Positions 17,980 to 26,536 of a stretch of DNA of 64,000 nucleotides are shown piece by piece (within the stretch, counting starts at the first letter, position 1; each line of letters starts with the position of its first letter). Origin of the DNA: Serratia proteamaculans_D (GTDB lineage: Bacteria; Pseudomonadota; Gammaproteobacteria; Enterobacterales; Enterobacteriaceae). The stretch lies in NCBI RefSeq assembly GCF_049959315.1, contig NZ_CP188201.1; one strand, written 5' to 3'. The notes below the pieces were generated by a model. The model saw only the letters and a list, made by a program, of their open reading frames with translations, made no database searches and was not told where the DNA came from. The position numbers and the translations under genes were made by a program.

Positions 17980-19134
17980 ATGTTTGAACCAATGGAACTA
18001 ACCAATGACGCGGTGATTAAAGTCATCGGCGTCGGCGGTGGCGGTGGCAACGCCGTTGAGCACATGGTGCGCGAGCGCATCGAAGGTGTTGAATTCTTCG
18101 CCGTTAATACAGACGCTCAGGCGCTTCGTAAAACGGCAGTTGGCCAAACCATCCAGATCGGTAGCGGTATTACCAAAGGTCTGGGTGCGGGCGCGAACCC
18201 TGAAGTGGGTCGCAATTCAGCGGAAGAAGACCGTGAAGCCTTGCGTGCCGCACTCGATGGTGCAGACATGGTCTTCATTGCAGCCGGCATGGGCGGCGGT
18301 ACCGGTACCGGTGCAGCGCCAGTCGTCGCAGAAGTTGCTAAAGATCTGGGTATTCTGACAGTGGCCGTGGTTACCAAGCCTTTCAATTTTGAAGGCAAGA
18401 AACGCATGGCGTTCGCTGAGCAGGGTATCGCAGAGTTGTCCAAACATGTGGACTCACTGATCACTATCCCGAACGACAAGCTGTTGAAAGTTCTGGGTCG
18501 CGGTATTTCTCTGCTGGACGCGTTCGGCGCGGCTAACGACGTGCTCAAAGGCGCGGTGCAGGGTATTGCCGAACTGATCACCCGTCCGGGCCTGATGAAC
18601 GTCGACTTCGCCGACGTGCGCACCGTAATGTCCGAAATGGGCTACGCGATGATGGGTTCCGGCGTTGCCTGTGGTGAAGACCGTGCTGAAGAAGCAGCGG
18701 AAATGGCGATCTCCAGCCCACTGCTGGAAGACATCGACCTGTCCGGCGCTCGCGGCGTTCTGGTCAACATCACCGCCGGTTTCGACCTGCGTTTGGATGA
18801 GTTCGAAACCGTGGGTAACACCATTCGTGCTTTCGCTTCCGACAATGCGACCGTAGTTATCGGTACCTCGCTGGATCCGGAAATGAACGACGAACTGCGC
18901 GTGACCGTGGTTGCGACCGGTATCGGCATGGACAAACGTCCGGAAATCACTCTGGTGACCAACAAACAGGCCAGCCAGCCAGTGATGGATCATCGCTACC
19001 AGCAGCACGGCATGTCGCCGTTGCCGCAGGAAGTGAAACCTGCCGCCAAGGTAGTTAACGATCCGACTGCGCAGCCTAATAAAGAGCCCGACTATCTCGA
19101 TATTCCTGCCTTCCTGCGTAAGCAGGCAGACTAA
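17980..19134 (+). CDS. ftsZ: Cell division GTPase FtsZ
   Basis: Tubulin homolog that forms the Z ring. 384 residues. The GTP-binding glycine motif AAGMGGGTGTGAAP and the N-terminal IGVGGGGGNAV loop are intact, as is the T7-loop region NVDFADVRTVM. The conserved C-terminal peptide DYLDIPAFLRKQAD, which binds FtsA and ZipA (and ZapD, encoded at 24844-25596), is present. The start has a GGAGAG site 7 bases upstream. Confidence 0.99.
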   Translation: MFEPMELTNDAVIKVIGVGGGGGNAVEHMVRERIEGVEFFAVNTDAQALRKTAVGQTIQIGSGITKGLGAGANPEVGRNSAEEDREALRAALDGADMVFIAAGMGGGTGTGAAPVVAEVAKDLGILTVAVVTKPFNFEGKKRMAFAEQGIAELSKHVDSLITIPNDKLLKVLGRGISLLDAFGAANDVLKGAVQGIAELITRPGLMNVDFADVRTVMSEMGYAMMGSGVACGEDRAEEAAEMAISSPLLEDIDLSGARGVLVNITAGFDLRLDEFETVGNTIRAFASDNATVVIGTSLDPEMNDELRVTVVATGIGMDKRPEITLVTNKQASQPVMDHRYQQHGMSPLPQEVKPAAKVVNDPTAQPNKEPDYLDIPAFLRKQAD

Positions 19135-19149
19135 GAATATCCTGAGAAT

Positions 19150-19208
19150 TTGGAATCTCCGCTCTTTGTGCTAAACTGTCCCGCCGGCCATGCTGTATGC
19201 TTGGTCGG
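19150..19208 (+). promoter_or_regulatory. lpxC promoter and 5' UTR hairpin
   Basis: TTGGAA (19150-19155) lies 16 bases before an extended -10, TGcTAAACT (19169-19177). A 7-bp stem (19184-19190 with 19202-19208, one G-T pair) begins about where transcription would start and lies 30 bases before the lpxC ATG. The pattern agrees with lpxC being expressed from its own promoter as well as from the dcw transcript. Confidence 0.6.
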
Positions 19209-19237
19209 TAGGATTGATAACATTGCGAGATAAAACG

Positions 19238-20155
19238 ATGATCAAACAACGGACATTAAAACGTATTGTTCAGGCGACTGGTGTCGGTTTGCATACCGGC
19301 AAGAAAGTCACGCTGACAATGCGCCCCGCGGCGGCTAATACCGGGGTCATCTATCGTCGCACTGACTTGAATCCCCCGGTTGATTTTCCGGCTGATGCAA
19401 AATCCGTGCGTGATACCATGCTCTGCACCTGCCTGGTGAACGAGCATGACGTGCGTATTTCTACCGTTGAGCATCTTAATGCCGCGCTGGCTGGTTTGGG
19501 TATCGACAACATCGTTATCGAAGTTGACGCCGCCGAAATTCCTATCATGGACGGCAGTGCCAGCCCGTTCGTCTTCCTGTTGCTGGATGCCGGCATTGAA
19601 GAACTGAACTCTGCGAAGAAATTCCTGCGTCTGAAAGACACCGTGCGTGTTGAAGATGGCGACAAGTGGGCCGAGCTGTCCCCGCATAACGGGTTCCGCC
19701 TGGACTTCACCATCGACTTCAACCACCCGGCTATCGATGCCAGTACGCAACGCTACCGCCTTGATTTCTCTGCCGACTCGTTCGTGCGTCAAATCAGCCG
19801 TGCGCGTACCTTCGGTTTTATGCGTGACATCGAGTATTTACAGTCACGTGGCCTGGCGCTGGGTGGCAGCTTTGACTGCGCTATCGTGGTGGATGATTAC
19901 CGCGTTCTGAACGAAGACGGCCTGCGCTTTGAAGACGAATTCGTACGCCACAAAATGCTGGACGCCATCGGCGACCTGTTCATGTGCGGCCATAACATCA
20001 TTGGCGCGTTCACCGCGTACAAGTCTGGCCATGCGCTGAACAACAAACTGCTGCAAGCGGTTCTGGCGAAACAGGAAGCGTGGGAATTTGTCACCTTCCA
20101 GGACGAAGCCGAAATGCCTTTGGCATTCAAAGCCCCGTCCACCGTATTGGCATAA
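19238..20155 (+). CDS. lpxC: UDP-3-O-acyl-N-acetylglucosamine deacetylase LpxC
   Basis: Zinc-dependent deacetylase, the committed step of lipid A synthesis. 305 residues from the ATG at 19238, starting MIKQRTLKRIVQATGVGLHT as in E. coli. An in-frame upstream ATG at 19190 lies in the 5' UTR hairpin and is rejected. Zinc ligands are His79 (in STVEHLNAAL) and the HKMLDAIGD pair near residue 238, and the catalytic GGSFDCAIV region is present. LpxC levels are controlled by FtsH, which acts on the C-terminal tail; here the tail ends PSTVLA. Confidence 0.98.
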   Translation: MIKQRTLKRIVQATGVGLHTGKKVTLTMRPAAANTGVIYRRTDLNPPVDFPADAKSVRDTMLCTCLVNEHDVRISTVEHLNAALAGLGIDNIVIEVDAAEIPIMDGSASPFVFLLLDAGIEELNSAKKFLRLKDTVRVEDGDKWAELSPHNGFRLDFTIDFNHPAIDASTQRYRLDFSADSFVRQISRARTFGFMRDIEYLQSRGLALGGSFDCAIVVDDYRVLNEDGLRFEDEFVRHKMLDAIGDLFMCGHNIIGAFTAYKSGHALNNKLLQAVLAKQEAWEFVTFQDEAEMPLAFKAPSTVLA

Positions 20156-20169
20156 GCTGATACCACTGA

Positions 20170-20694
20170 TTACTTATCACGACTGGTAGCGTTGGCACCT
20201 TCTCCGGCCAGCGACGCCAGTCGTTCCAATATCTTGCGCAGTTTTTCTGGGCTACGGCTCGCCAATCCCCTTAATTCCTCAGCACTTTCCTGACTCAGAT
20301 GACGCATAGGCACCTTCGCCTGCGTATTTCCTGCGGTTTTTGCGGCGTTCTGCACAAGGTTGCTCCCTTTTGCCATCAAGGCCGGATTAATCCTGATGTC
20401 GATCGACGACAATGATGGTAGAATTTGCGCTCGTAGTGCAGATAATAAAGCCGGTTGTTCGTAGCGTAGACGCATCATCCAGCTGGCATTTGCCGTTTCT
20501 AGCACTAAAATACCCTGTCGGAAATTTGCGACGCGGCACCAGGGATGCAGTTGAACCGGTAACACGCCTTTCACTGCACGGTTAAGCTTTAGCAGCGCCA
20601 CTGCGCGTTGCTGGACGTTATGCAGCGGGCCTTTGTCTTCTGTGTTAGCGTCGTCAAACAGGGAATCTAATAATTGTGGACGGCTATCGCGCAT
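20170..20694 (-). CDS. DUF721 / DciA-family protein
   Basis: 174 residues on the strand opposite to its neighbours, divergent from secM (starts 26 bases apart) and convergent with lpxC. The middle (PWCRVANFRQGILVLETANASWMMRLRYE) is the DUF721 fold, now named DciA for the ancestral replicative-helicase loader found in bacteria that lack phage-derived DnaC. The N-terminus (LLDSLFDD) and the Leu/Arg-rich C-terminal helices (EELRGLASRSPEKLRKILERLA) look intact. Enterobacteria generally use DnaC, so the role of this copy is unclear. The family assignment is fairly sure and the function is not known. Confidence 0.8.
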   Translation of the reverse strand: MRDSRPQLLDSLFDDANTEDKGPLHNVQQRAVALLKLNRAVKGVLPVQLHPWCRVANFRQGILVLETANASWMMRLRYEQPALLSALRAQILPSLSSIDIRINPALMAKGSNLVQNAAKTAGNTQAKVPMRHLSQESAEELRGLASRSPEKLRKILERLASLAGEGANATSRDK

Positions 20695-20720
20695 AATGGG
20701 CTCCGGCGGATAATAAACTC

Positions 20721-21254
20721 GTGATCGGTATTCTAAATCGTTGGCGACAATTTGGCAGACGTTATTTCTGGCCCCATCTCCTGTTAGGGATGGTCGCGGC
20801 CACGCTTGGCGTACCTACAAATCTGTCCGGCAGCCCTGATCAAGCCGCTCTGCCGAGCACTTCGTCCAGCCTGAACCGGCAAAATTCCGTCAGCGGTGCC
20901 TTTAATAGCCTGGCATTACTGCAGGAAGCGCATCGCCGCCCGACCTTTAGTGTCGATTATTGGCACCAGCATGCGCTTCGCACCGTCATTCGTCACCTTT
21001 CTTTTGCTCTTGCACCGCAGGCGGTTTTCGCGCGGGGGCAGGAAAGAGAAGCGGAAGCGACCGAACCCCCATTACAGGTAGCGCAACTGGCGCTGCTTTC
21101 TACTCTCAACGCGCTGCTGACGCATGAGTCGAAGCCGCCGACCATCATTCGTAATACCCACCATGCCGTGCTGCCTGCCTTTGCGCAGCATCAGACGGGG
21201 CTGTGGCTGGCACAGGTGCAGGGCATTCGCGCCGGACCCGTAGCCTTAAGCTGA
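20721..21254 (+). CDS. secM: Secretion monitor SecM
   Basis: Exported regulatory peptide whose own translation stalls until SecA pulls it, exposing the secA ribosome-binding site. 177 residues from the GTG at 20721. It has a long N-region signal peptide (RYFWPHLLLGMVAATLGV) and the conserved SVDYWHQHALRTVIRHLSFA. The arrest motif near the C-terminus keeps W162, Q165, Q167 and G168-I-R-A-G-P173. Phe150 of the E. coli motif is replaced by His157, and the Ile after Trp by Leu163. Only four residues (VALS) follow the stalling proline. Confidence 0.93.
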   Translation: MIGILNRWRQFGRRYFWPHLLLGMVAATLGVPTNLSGSPDQAALPSTSSSLNRQNSVSGAFNSLALLQEAHRRPTFSVDYWHQHALRTVIRHLSFALAPQAVFARGQEREAEATEPPLQVAQLALLSTLNALLTHESKPPTIIRNTHHAVLPAFAQHQTGLWLAQVQGIRAGPVALS

Positions 21255-21301
21255 TTTCTTGCCCGTCGGGCGACAAAAAAAACCTAAAAATAACAGCAAA
21301 T

Positions 21302-21323
21302 TGACGGCCTGTATTGGCTGTCA
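21302..21323 (+). promoter_or_regulatory. secM-secA intercistronic stem-loop
   Basis: TGACGGCC (21302-21309) pairs with GGCTGTCA (21316-21323) with one G-T pair and a 6-base loop, 21 bases before the secA ATG. It sits where the E. coli secM-secA mRNA hides the secA ribosome-binding site, to be opened by a ribosome stalled on SecM. A second small hairpin precedes it (about 21260-21270). Confidence 0.6.
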
Positions 21324-21343
21324 TGACAGAGATATCAAACATC

Positions 21344-24055
21344 ATGTTAGTGAAATTATTGACCAAAGTTTTTGGTAGCCGTAACGATCGTACACTGCGC
21401 CGCATGCGTAAAGCGGTTGAGCAGATCAATCAGATGGAACCGGACATGGAAAAACTGTCCGATGACGAACTGAAAGCCAAGACCAACGAGTTCCGCGCAC
21501 GCCTGGAAAAGGGTGAAGTGTTGGAAAACCTGCTGCCGGAAGCCTTCGCCGTAGTGCGCGAGTCGAGCAAGCGCGTGTTTGGCATGCGTCACTTCGACGT
21601 GCAGCTGTTGGGCGGTATGGTACTGAACGATCGCTGTATCGCAGAAATGCGTACCGGTGAAGGTAAAACCCTGACCGCAACCCTGCCAGCCTATCTGAAC
21701 GCCCTGAGCGGTCGTGGCGTGCACGTGGTTACAGTGAACGACTATCTGGCACAGCGTGACGCCGAAAATAACCGCCCACTGTTCGAGTTCCTCGGCCTGA
21801 GCATCGGTATCAACCTGCCAGGTATGCCAGCACCGGCCAAGCGCGAAGCCTATGCCGCCGACATTACCTACGGCACCAACAACGAATACGGCTTCGACTA
21901 CCTGCGCGACAACATGGCGTTCAGTCCGGAAGAGCGAGTTCAGCGCAAGCTGCACTATGCGTTGGTGGATGAGGTTGACTCCATCCTGATCGATGAAGCG
22001 CGTACCCCGTTGATCATCTCCGGTCCGGCTGAAGACAGCTCCGAGATGTATATCAAGGTTAACAAGCTGATCCCTAAACTGATCCGTCAGGAAAAAGAAG
22101 ATTCCGATTCTTTCCAGGGCGAAGGCCACTTCTCGGTTGATGAGAAAGCGCGCCAGGTGCACCTGACCGAACGCGGTCTGATCCTGATCGAAGAAATGCT
22201 GATGGAAGCCGGCATCATGGATGACGGCGAGTCACTGTACTCCCCGACCAACATCATGCTGATGCACCATGTGACCGCCGCGCTGCGTGCCCACGTGCTG
22301 TTTACCCGTGACGTTGACTACATCGTAAAAGACGGTGAGGTTATCATCGTTGACGAACACACCGGCCGTACCATGCAGGGACGTCGCTGGTCTGATGGTC
22401 TGCATCAGGCGGTGGAAGCCAAAGAAGGCGTGGAAATCCAGAACGAGAACCAGACGCTGGCCTCCATCACCTTCCAGAATTACTTCCGTCTGTACGAGAA
22501 GCTGGCGGGGATGACCGGTACCGCCGACACCGAAGCCTTTGAATTCAGCTCTATCTACAAGCTCGATACCATAGTGGTGCCGACTAACCGTCCGATGATC
22601 CGTAAGGACATGCCGGATCTGGTCTACATGACCGAGCTGGAGAAGATTGGTGCCATCATTGAAGATATCCGTGAACGTACCGTCAACGGGCAACCTGTGT
22701 TGGTGGGGACTATCTCGATTGAAAAATCCGAAGTGGTTTCTCGCGAGCTGACCAAAGCCGGCATCGAGCACAAGGTACTGAACGCCAAATTCCACGCCAT
22801 GGAAGCGGACATCGTAGCTCAGGCAGGCCAAAGCCGTGCGGTCACTATCGCCACCAACATGGCGGGTCGTGGTACCGATATCGTGCTGGGTGGCAGCTGG
22901 CAGGCCGAGATTGAACAGTTGGAAGATCCGACTGAAGAGCAAATTGCTGAAATTAAAGCAGCCTGGAAAATCCGCCATGATGCGGTACTGGCTGCAGGCG
23001 GCCTGCACATCATTGGTACCGAGCGTCATGAATCACGCCGTATCGATAACCAGCTGCGCGGCCGTTCTGGTCGTCAGGGGGACGCCGGTTCATCCCGCTT
23101 CTACCTGTCGATGGAAGATGCCCTGATGCGTATTTTCGCCTCGGATCGCGTTTCCAGCATGATGCGTAAACTGGGTATGAAAGAAGGTGAGGCCATTGAG
23201 CACCCATGGGTCACCAAGGCGATTGCCAACGCACAGCGTAAAGTGGAAAGCCGCAACTTTGACATTCGTAAGCAACTGCTGGAATACGATGACGTGGCCA
23301 ACGACCAGCGTCGCGCTATCTACAGCCAGCGTAACGAACTGTTGGACGTGTCTGACGTTAGCGAAACCATCACCAGCATCCGTGAAGACGTGTTCAAGAC
23401 CACTATCGACGGCTACATTCAGCCACAGTCGCTGGAAGAAGAGTGGGATATTGAGGGGCTGACAGAGCGCCTGAAAAATGACTTCGATCTGGATATGCCA
23501 ATCGCCGAATGGTTGGACAAAGAGCCTGAGCTGCACGAAGAAACTCTGCGCGAGCGTATTCTGGAAAAGGCTAAAGAAGAGTACCAGCGTAAAGAAGAAG
23601 TGGTTGGCGTCGAGATGATGCGCAACTTCGAGAAAGGCGTGATGCTGCAGACACTCGATTCCCTGTGGAAAGAGCATCTGGCTGCGATGGACTACCTGCG
23701 TCAGGGCATCCATCTGCGTGGTTATGCGCAGAAAGATCCTAAGCAGGAGTACAAGCGCGAGTCCTTCAACATGTTTGCCACCATGCTGGAATCGCTGAAG
23801 CATGAAGTGATCAGCGTACTGAGCAAGGTACAGGTGCGGATGCCGGAAGAGGTTGAAGCGCTGGAGCTGCAGCGTCGTGAAGAAGCCGAGCGCCTGGCCA
23901 AGCAGCAACAGCTGAGCCACTATGAAGAAAATGCGCTGGTTACCGAAGATCCGAATGCGCCGGCAACGGCAGAACGCAAAGTAGGGCGTAACGATCCTTG
24001 CCCATGCGGTTCCGGTAAAAAATACAAACAGTGCCACGGCCGTCTGCAGAACTAA
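21344..24055 (+). CDS. secA: Protein translocase ATPase SecA
   Basis: Motor ATPase that drives preproteins through SecYEG. 903 residues from the ATG at 21344 (MLVKLLTKVFGSRNDRTL matches the family start); an in-frame ATG at 21314 upstream would disrupt the regulatory stem-loop and is rejected. Walker A is MRTGEGKT (near residue 105) and the DEAD-like motif is in LVDEVDSILIDEARTPLI. The second helicase domain has TNMAGRGTDIVLGG and QLRGRSGRQGDAG. The C-terminal zinc-binding tail CPCGSGKKYKQCH is complete. A strong terminator follows the gene. Confidence 0.99.
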   Translation: MLVKLLTKVFGSRNDRTLRRMRKAVEQINQMEPDMEKLSDDELKAKTNEFRARLEKGEVLENLLPEAFAVVRESSKRVFGMRHFDVQLLGGMVLNDRCIAEMRTGEGKTLTATLPAYLNALSGRGVHVVTVNDYLAQRDAENNRPLFEFLGLSIGINLPGMPAPAKREAYAADITYGTNNEYGFDYLRDNMAFSPEERVQRKLHYALVDEVDSILIDEARTPLIISGPAEDSSEMYIKVNKLIPKLIRQEKEDSDSFQGEGHFSVDEKARQVHLTERGLILIEEMLMEAGIMDDGESLYSPTNIMLMHHVTAALRAHVLFTRDVDYIVKDGEVIIVDEHTGRTMQGRRWSDGLHQAVEAKEGVEIQNENQTLASITFQNYFRLYEKLAGMTGTADTEAFEFSSIYKLDTIVVPTNRPMIRKDMPDLVYMTELEKIGAIIEDIRERTVNGQPVLVGTISIEKSEVVSRELTKAGIEHKVLNAKFHAMEADIVAQAGQSRAVTIATNMAGRGTDIVLGGSWQAEIEQLEDPTEEQIAEIKAAWKIRHDAVLAAGGLHIIGTERHESRRIDNQLRGRSGRQGDAGSSRFYLSMEDALMRIFASDRVSSMMRKLGMKEGEAIEHPWVTKAIANAQRKVESRNFDIRKQLLEYDDVANDQRRAIYSQRNELLDVSDVSETITSIREDVFKTTIDGYIQPQSLEEEWDIEGLTERLKNDFDLDMPIAEWLDKEPELHEETLRERILEKAKEEYQRKEEVVGVEMMRNFEKGVMLQTLDSLWKEHLAAMDYLRQGIHLRGYAQKDPKQEYKRESFNMFATMLESLKHEVISVLSKVQVRMPEEVEALELQRREEAERLAKQQQLSHYEENALVTEDPNAPATAERKVGRNDPCPCGSGKKYKQCHGRLQN

Positions 24056-24082
24056 GCCCGGCAATGTTTAATCAATAAAACC

Positions 24083-24114
24083 CAGGGGTTCAGCGTGCTG
24101 AGCCCCTGTTTTTT
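24083..24114 (+). terminator. Intrinsic terminator after secA
   Basis: 11-bp stem (24083-24093 with 24098-24108, one G-T pair), CGTG loop and six T residues (24109-24114). It ends the secM-secA transcript just before mutT. Confidence 0.9.
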
Positions 24115-24156
24115 GGGGTGAAGCCTGTGCCCCGATGGATCAATCAGGAGGATGCG

Positions 24157-24561
24157 ATGAAACATCTGAACATCGCCGTTGGCATCATTCGAAACGCCCA
24201 GCAGGAAATCTTTATTACCCGGCGTGCCGCCGATTCACATATGGCCGGTTTCTGGGAGTTTCCAGGCGGCAAGATTGAGTCGGGGGAGACACCGGAGCAG
24301 GCACTTAAACGTGAGTTGCAGGAAGAAACCGGCATTGAAACCGAGCGTGCAGAGCTACTGGAAGTGCTTGAGCACCGTTTTAGCGATCGTATTGTGACGC
24401 TGAATTTTTATCTGGTGGAAGGTTGGGCGGGTGAACCCTTTGGCCGTGAAGGCCAGCCAATGCGCTGGGTGAAGCAGGCGGATTTGCGGGAGGATGAGTT
24501 TCCGGAGGCCAATGTCAGTATTATCAAGCTGCTGGTAGCACAAGCGAACGCTGCACAGTAG
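24157..24561 (+). CDS. mutT: 8-oxo-dGTP diphosphatase MutT
   Basis: Nudix hydrolase that removes 8-oxo-dGTP from the nucleotide pool and so prevents A-to-C transversions. 134 residues from the ATG at 24157, which has AGGAGG 6 bases upstream; an in-frame ATG at 24118 lies against the secA terminator and is rejected. The Nudix box is complete (G-KIESG-E-TPEQALK-RELQEETGI). It starts MKHLNIAVGIIRN, like the E. coli enzyme, and retains the substrate-loop FWEFPGGKIE. Confidence 0.95.
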   Translation: MKHLNIAVGIIRNAQQEIFITRRAADSHMAGFWEFPGGKIESGETPEQALKRELQEETGIETERAELLEVLEHRFSDRIVTLNFYLVEGWAGEPFGREGQPMRWVKQADLREDEFPEANVSIIKLLVAQANAAQ

Positions 24562-24566
24562 TCAGG

Positions 24567-24590
24567 CAAAAGGCCCGGCGTAAGCCGGGC
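24567..24590 (-). terminator. Terminator for the coaE-zapD-yacG operon
   Basis: 7-bp GC stem (24573-24579 with 24584-24590) and a GTAA loop. On the minus strand it is followed by CTTTTG, so it fits best as the end of the coaE-zapD-yacG transcript, 12 bases past the yacG stop. It also lies just after mutT. Confidence 0.7.
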
Positions 24591-24601
24591 TACAGAGGAG
24601 A

Positions 24602-24793
24602 TCAGCGATCGTCCTCTTCACTCCATTCTTCGCTTTCCGACAGATCGCTGTTGCTGGGAATGCGCTTCTCTTCATCGGCCCACTCGCCCAAATCGATTAA
24701 CTGACAGCGTTTGCTGCAAAACGGACGGAACGGGCTCACTTCACCCCAAACTACACCTTTGCCACAGGTTGGGCATTTCACTACGGTCGTCAT
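24602..24793 (-). CDS. yacG: DNA gyrase inhibitor YacG
   Basis: Small zinc-finger protein of 63 residues that binds the GyrB C-terminal region and inhibits gyrase. The zinc ligands are Cys7, Cys10, Cys26 and Cys30 (CPTC and CSKRC). The flexible acidic C-terminal tail (SDLSESEEWSEEDDR) is typical. It is the last gene of the minus-strand coaE-zapD-yacG operon. Confidence 0.95.
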   Translation of the reverse strand: MTTVVKCPTCGKGVVWGEVSPFRPFCSKRCQLIDLGEWADEEKRIPSNSDLSESEEWSEEDDR

Positions 24794-24843
24794 ATCTGTT
24801 CCTTACTCCCTTCCAACACGTGAAAGGTTTTTATGTCATTGGG

Positions 24844-25596
24844 TTAGCAACAGGCCAACTCAAAGGTTAATCGTTCCGGCACCACGCCAAGCTCACTGTC
24901 CAGCGGCAGGAAGCGGATCGCATAGCGCGTCTTATGGCCGGAAATCTGCGGATAAAGTTGGTGTGCCAGATTGATGCGCAAGCGCAACAGATCGGCGCCT
25001 TCTGCGTTATCCTGGAAGAAACCGTTCAAACTGATCTGATTGCGAAACTGCCCGGACTGGCGGATCAGATCCAGCACCATGGTTAGCGCCTGGTTCAATG
25101 GCTCCAGCGTTTGCTGCCATTTGGCTACGTCATCATCACGTTCTTGCTGGGGCGCATGCATCCACATGTGCAGCGTCGGCAAGTCAAAACTGCAACACCC
25201 GCCGGGGATGCTCAGGCGTTGACGCACCAGGCTGATCAGCCGATCTTCACGCAGCGACTGGCCAAGACGCGGAGCAGACATCAATGCTGCCCCGCGCTGT
25301 TTCAATTGGCTACGCAACTGATCCACCAGCGACATATCGACACCTGGCACATCGGCCCAGGCCAACAGCTTTTGCTGCTGGCGTTCCAGCTCTTTCAGTA
25401 ACTCAGTGCGCACTTCGCCGCGTTCCAGCACGTCGAGCAGATCGGCGACGGTACGGAAGAAGGTCAGGGCAATGGCTGTTTCGCTCAATGCCCGCTGGCC
25501 GTGCAATTGCTGCAGTAAAAACTCCATACGCAACCAGGTGCGCATTTTTTCATTCAACGGGTGTTCAAAAAGAACGCTTGGGGAAACATCACTCAT
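24844..25596 (-). CDS. zapD: Cell division protein ZapD
   Basis: FtsZ-associated protein (formerly YacF) that bundles FtsZ filaments by binding the FtsZ C-terminal peptide. 250 residues (E. coli 247). It starts with LFEHPLNEKMRTWLRMEFLL, a helical region carrying the conserved family signature, and ends in the beta-rich domain RYAIRFLPLDSELGVVPERL. It lies 5 bases after coaE and 50 bases before yacG on the minus strand. Its FtsZ partner is encoded at 17980-19134. Confidence 0.96.
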   Translation of the reverse strand: MSDVSPSVLFEHPLNEKMRTWLRMEFLLQQLHGQRALSETAIALTFFRTVADLLDVLERGEVRTELLKELERQQQKLLAWADVPGVDMSLVDQLRSQLKQRGAALMSAPRLGQSLREDRLISLVRQRLSIPGGCCSFDLPTLHMWMHAPQQERDDDVAKWQQTLEPLNQALTMVLDLIRQSGQFRNQISLNGFFQDNAEGADLLRLRINLAHQLYPQISGHKTRYAIRFLPLDSELGVVPERLTFELACC

Positions 25597-25601
25597 TCAG
25601 T

Positions 25602-26216
25602 TTAATCCTGTCGGGTCGCTGATGCCGCCAGCTCAAGGTAACGGCGATGCAGTGCGGCAACCAATGGCTCTATCCCCTGAGCGGTGCCGCTATTATCAAT
25701 TATGTCATCTGCAGCGGCCAGGCGCTGCTCACGCGTGACCTGCGCGGACAGTATGTTCTGTGCCTGCTGACGGCTGATACCGTCGCGGGCGATGGTTCTG
25801 GCCAACTGAGTTTCACCGTCAACATCGACCACCAGGACGCGATCGGCGCGTGCCTGCAGGTTGTTTTCAACCAACAAGGGAACCACCCAAAGTGCATAAG
25901 GACTGGTCACTTGCGCCAGTTGGCGTTGGGTTTCCTGATGAATCAGCGGGTGCAGCAGTTGGTTCAGCCAGCTCTTTTCATCAGCGTTACTGAAGATACG
26001 TTGACGGAGTGCGGCGCGGTTTAACGTGCCATCAGGCTGCAACATTTCATTACCAAAACGTTTGGCGATAGCCGCCAACGCTGGGGTGCCAGGCTCGACA
26101 ACTTGCCGGGCGATAACGTCTGCATCGACCACAGTCACGCCATGGCGGGCAAAGGCGTCTGCCACGGTCGACTTACCGCTGCCGATACCTCCTGTCAACG
26201 CAACAATGTAGGCCAT
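25602..26216 (-). CDS. coaE: Dephospho-CoA kinase CoaE
   Basis: P-loop kinase for the last step of coenzyme A synthesis, phosphorylating the 3' hydroxyl of dephospho-CoA. 204 residues (E. coli 206). The Walker A motif GGIGSGKS is at residues 9-16. VVDADVIARQVVEPG carries the substrate-binding aspartates, and the lid region has ARDGISRQQAQNIL. First gene of the coaE-zapD-yacG minus-strand operon, divergent from guaC. Confidence 0.97.
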   Translation of the reverse strand: MAYIVALTGGIGSGKSTVADAFARHGVTVVDADVIARQVVEPGTPALAAIAKRFGNEMLQPDGTLNRAALRQRIFSNADEKSWLNQLLHPLIHQETQRQLAQVTSPYALWVVPLLVENNLQARADRVLVVDVDGETQLARTIARDGISRQQAQNILSAQVTREQRLAAADDIIDNSGTAQGIEPLVAALHRRYLELAASATRQD

Positions 26217-26536
26217 GGTAGGGAATGCACCTGATGTTCATAAAAAAATAATAGACGAATCATAAAGCGATCGCGCAGAAGTGCAAGTCAGCAGGCAGCG
26301 CTTGTCTGGCAGCTTGCGCTGTCCGGTGATAAAAAACGCAGTCGGAAAGAGAAAATGAGCGGGCGGTCACACTGCATATTCGCAGGTAAATTTGTCGGAT
26401 TGTAGCGTAAATAAAGGAGAATTCGCAGTCTTGTCCGGCGATTTTTAGCGCGTATGATAGCGTCACTGGAACTGGCATTAACAACGTTCGATCACAACCC
26501 TGCGATCCGTCGCCATAAACCAGGAAATCATAAGTC
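26217..26536. other. coaE-guaC divergent intergenic region
   Basis: 320 bases between two divergent genes. A good sigma-70-type promoter for guaC is at 26431-26458 (separate entry). An 8-bp inverted repeat (26294-26301 with 26316-26323, one G-T pair) lies in the left half, with no T run on either strand. The coaE promoter must lie in the same stretch but I could not pick it out with confidence. No coding frame is convincing. Confidence 0.6.
26431..26458 (+). promoter_or_regulatory. guaC promoter
   Basis: TTGTCC (26431-26436) and TATGAT (26453-26458) with 16-base spacing, about 80 bases before the guaC ATG. It is the best sigma-70 match in the region. Confidence 0.6.
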
